Below are positions 63,518-64,000 of a stretch of 64,000 nt of DNA, piece after piece (position 1 is the stretch's first letter; each line of letters begins with the position of its first letter). The stretch is taken from assembly GCA_019635485.1 (NCBI GenBank), contig JAHBZL010000014.1, positions 50,587 to 114,586 on the forward strand, in the 5' to 3' direction. The notes beneath the pieces are model-generated. The model made no database searches. It was not told the DNA's origin and saw only the letters and a list, made by a program, of their open reading frames with translations. The stretch comes from Piscinibacter sp. GTDB lineage: Bacteria; Pseudomonadota; Gammaproteobacteria; Burkholderiales; Burkholderiaceae_C. A program made the position numbers and the translations under genes.

Positions 63518-64000
<483 letters not shown>

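Overview
The window looks like chromosomal DNA of a high-GC betaproteobacterium of the order Burkholderiales, probably near Leptothrix, Rubrivivax and Methylibium. The reasons are the very high GC, a TctC/Bug-type binding protein with its TctDE regulators, the argS-SPOR-dsbA and lptA-lptB-rpoN gene orders, and two copies of a C-rich hairpin repeat of a kind I associate with this group. Genes are packed tightly on both strands. No gap exceeds 300 bases, and I see no tRNA, rRNA, CRISPR array, insertion sequence or prophage gene.

Layout. 1-3.4 kb is an arsenic-type cassette: two divergent ArsR-family regulators, a flavin monooxygenase with a cysteine-rich tail, and an MFS exporter. 3.4-6.2 kb (minus) encodes a two-subunit molybdenum hydroxylase of the isoquinoline oxidoreductase type. 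6.3-11.2 kb (minus) pairs a secreted subtilisin-like protease, which carries eight exact LVLSEG repeats, with a membrane GGDEF-EAL protein. 11.4-18.1 kb holds an M14 peptidase, a glutamine amidotransferase, a geranylgeranyl-reductase-like flavoprotein, and a GST-GST-DoxX operon facing its LysR regulator. 18.1-25.7 kb holds ogt, malate synthase G, a haloacid dehalogenase, several small or uncharacterised genes, and a Ser/Thr kinase fused to a cyclic-nucleotide-binding-like domain. 25.9-33.5 kb is housekeeping: argS, a SPOR protein, dsbA, lptA, lptB, rpoN and an RlmL-like methyltransferase. 33.5-38.6 kb (minus) holds a YidB-like protein, an MFS transporter, rsmE, mtnN and fadD.

Two catabolic modules follow. 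At 38.8-45.9 kb a GntR regulator precedes a TRAP transporter (dctPQM), a short-chain dehydrogenase, a fumarylacetoacetase-family hydrolase and an altronate/galactarate-type dehydratase. Together these could import a sugar acid, dehydrate it, oxidise it and split it to pyruvate. A 2-keto-3-deoxygluconate-type kinase lies 1.5 kb beyond.

The most interesting region is 48.4-58.8 kb. The TctD/TctE two-component system is followed by the tripartite carboxylate transporter TctC-TctB-TctA, then by two genes that align by eye with the two halves of ATP-citrate lyase: an ATP-grasp/citrate-binding subunit of 426 residues, and an unusually large 904-residue CoA-ligase/citrate-synthase-like subunit. An AbrB-family membrane protein ends the run. 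I infer a dedicated uptake-and-cleavage system for citrate or a similar tricarboxylate. The window ends with pntAB (minus), a NudJ-like Nudix gene next to mnmA, and a CAP-domain protein cut by the window edge.
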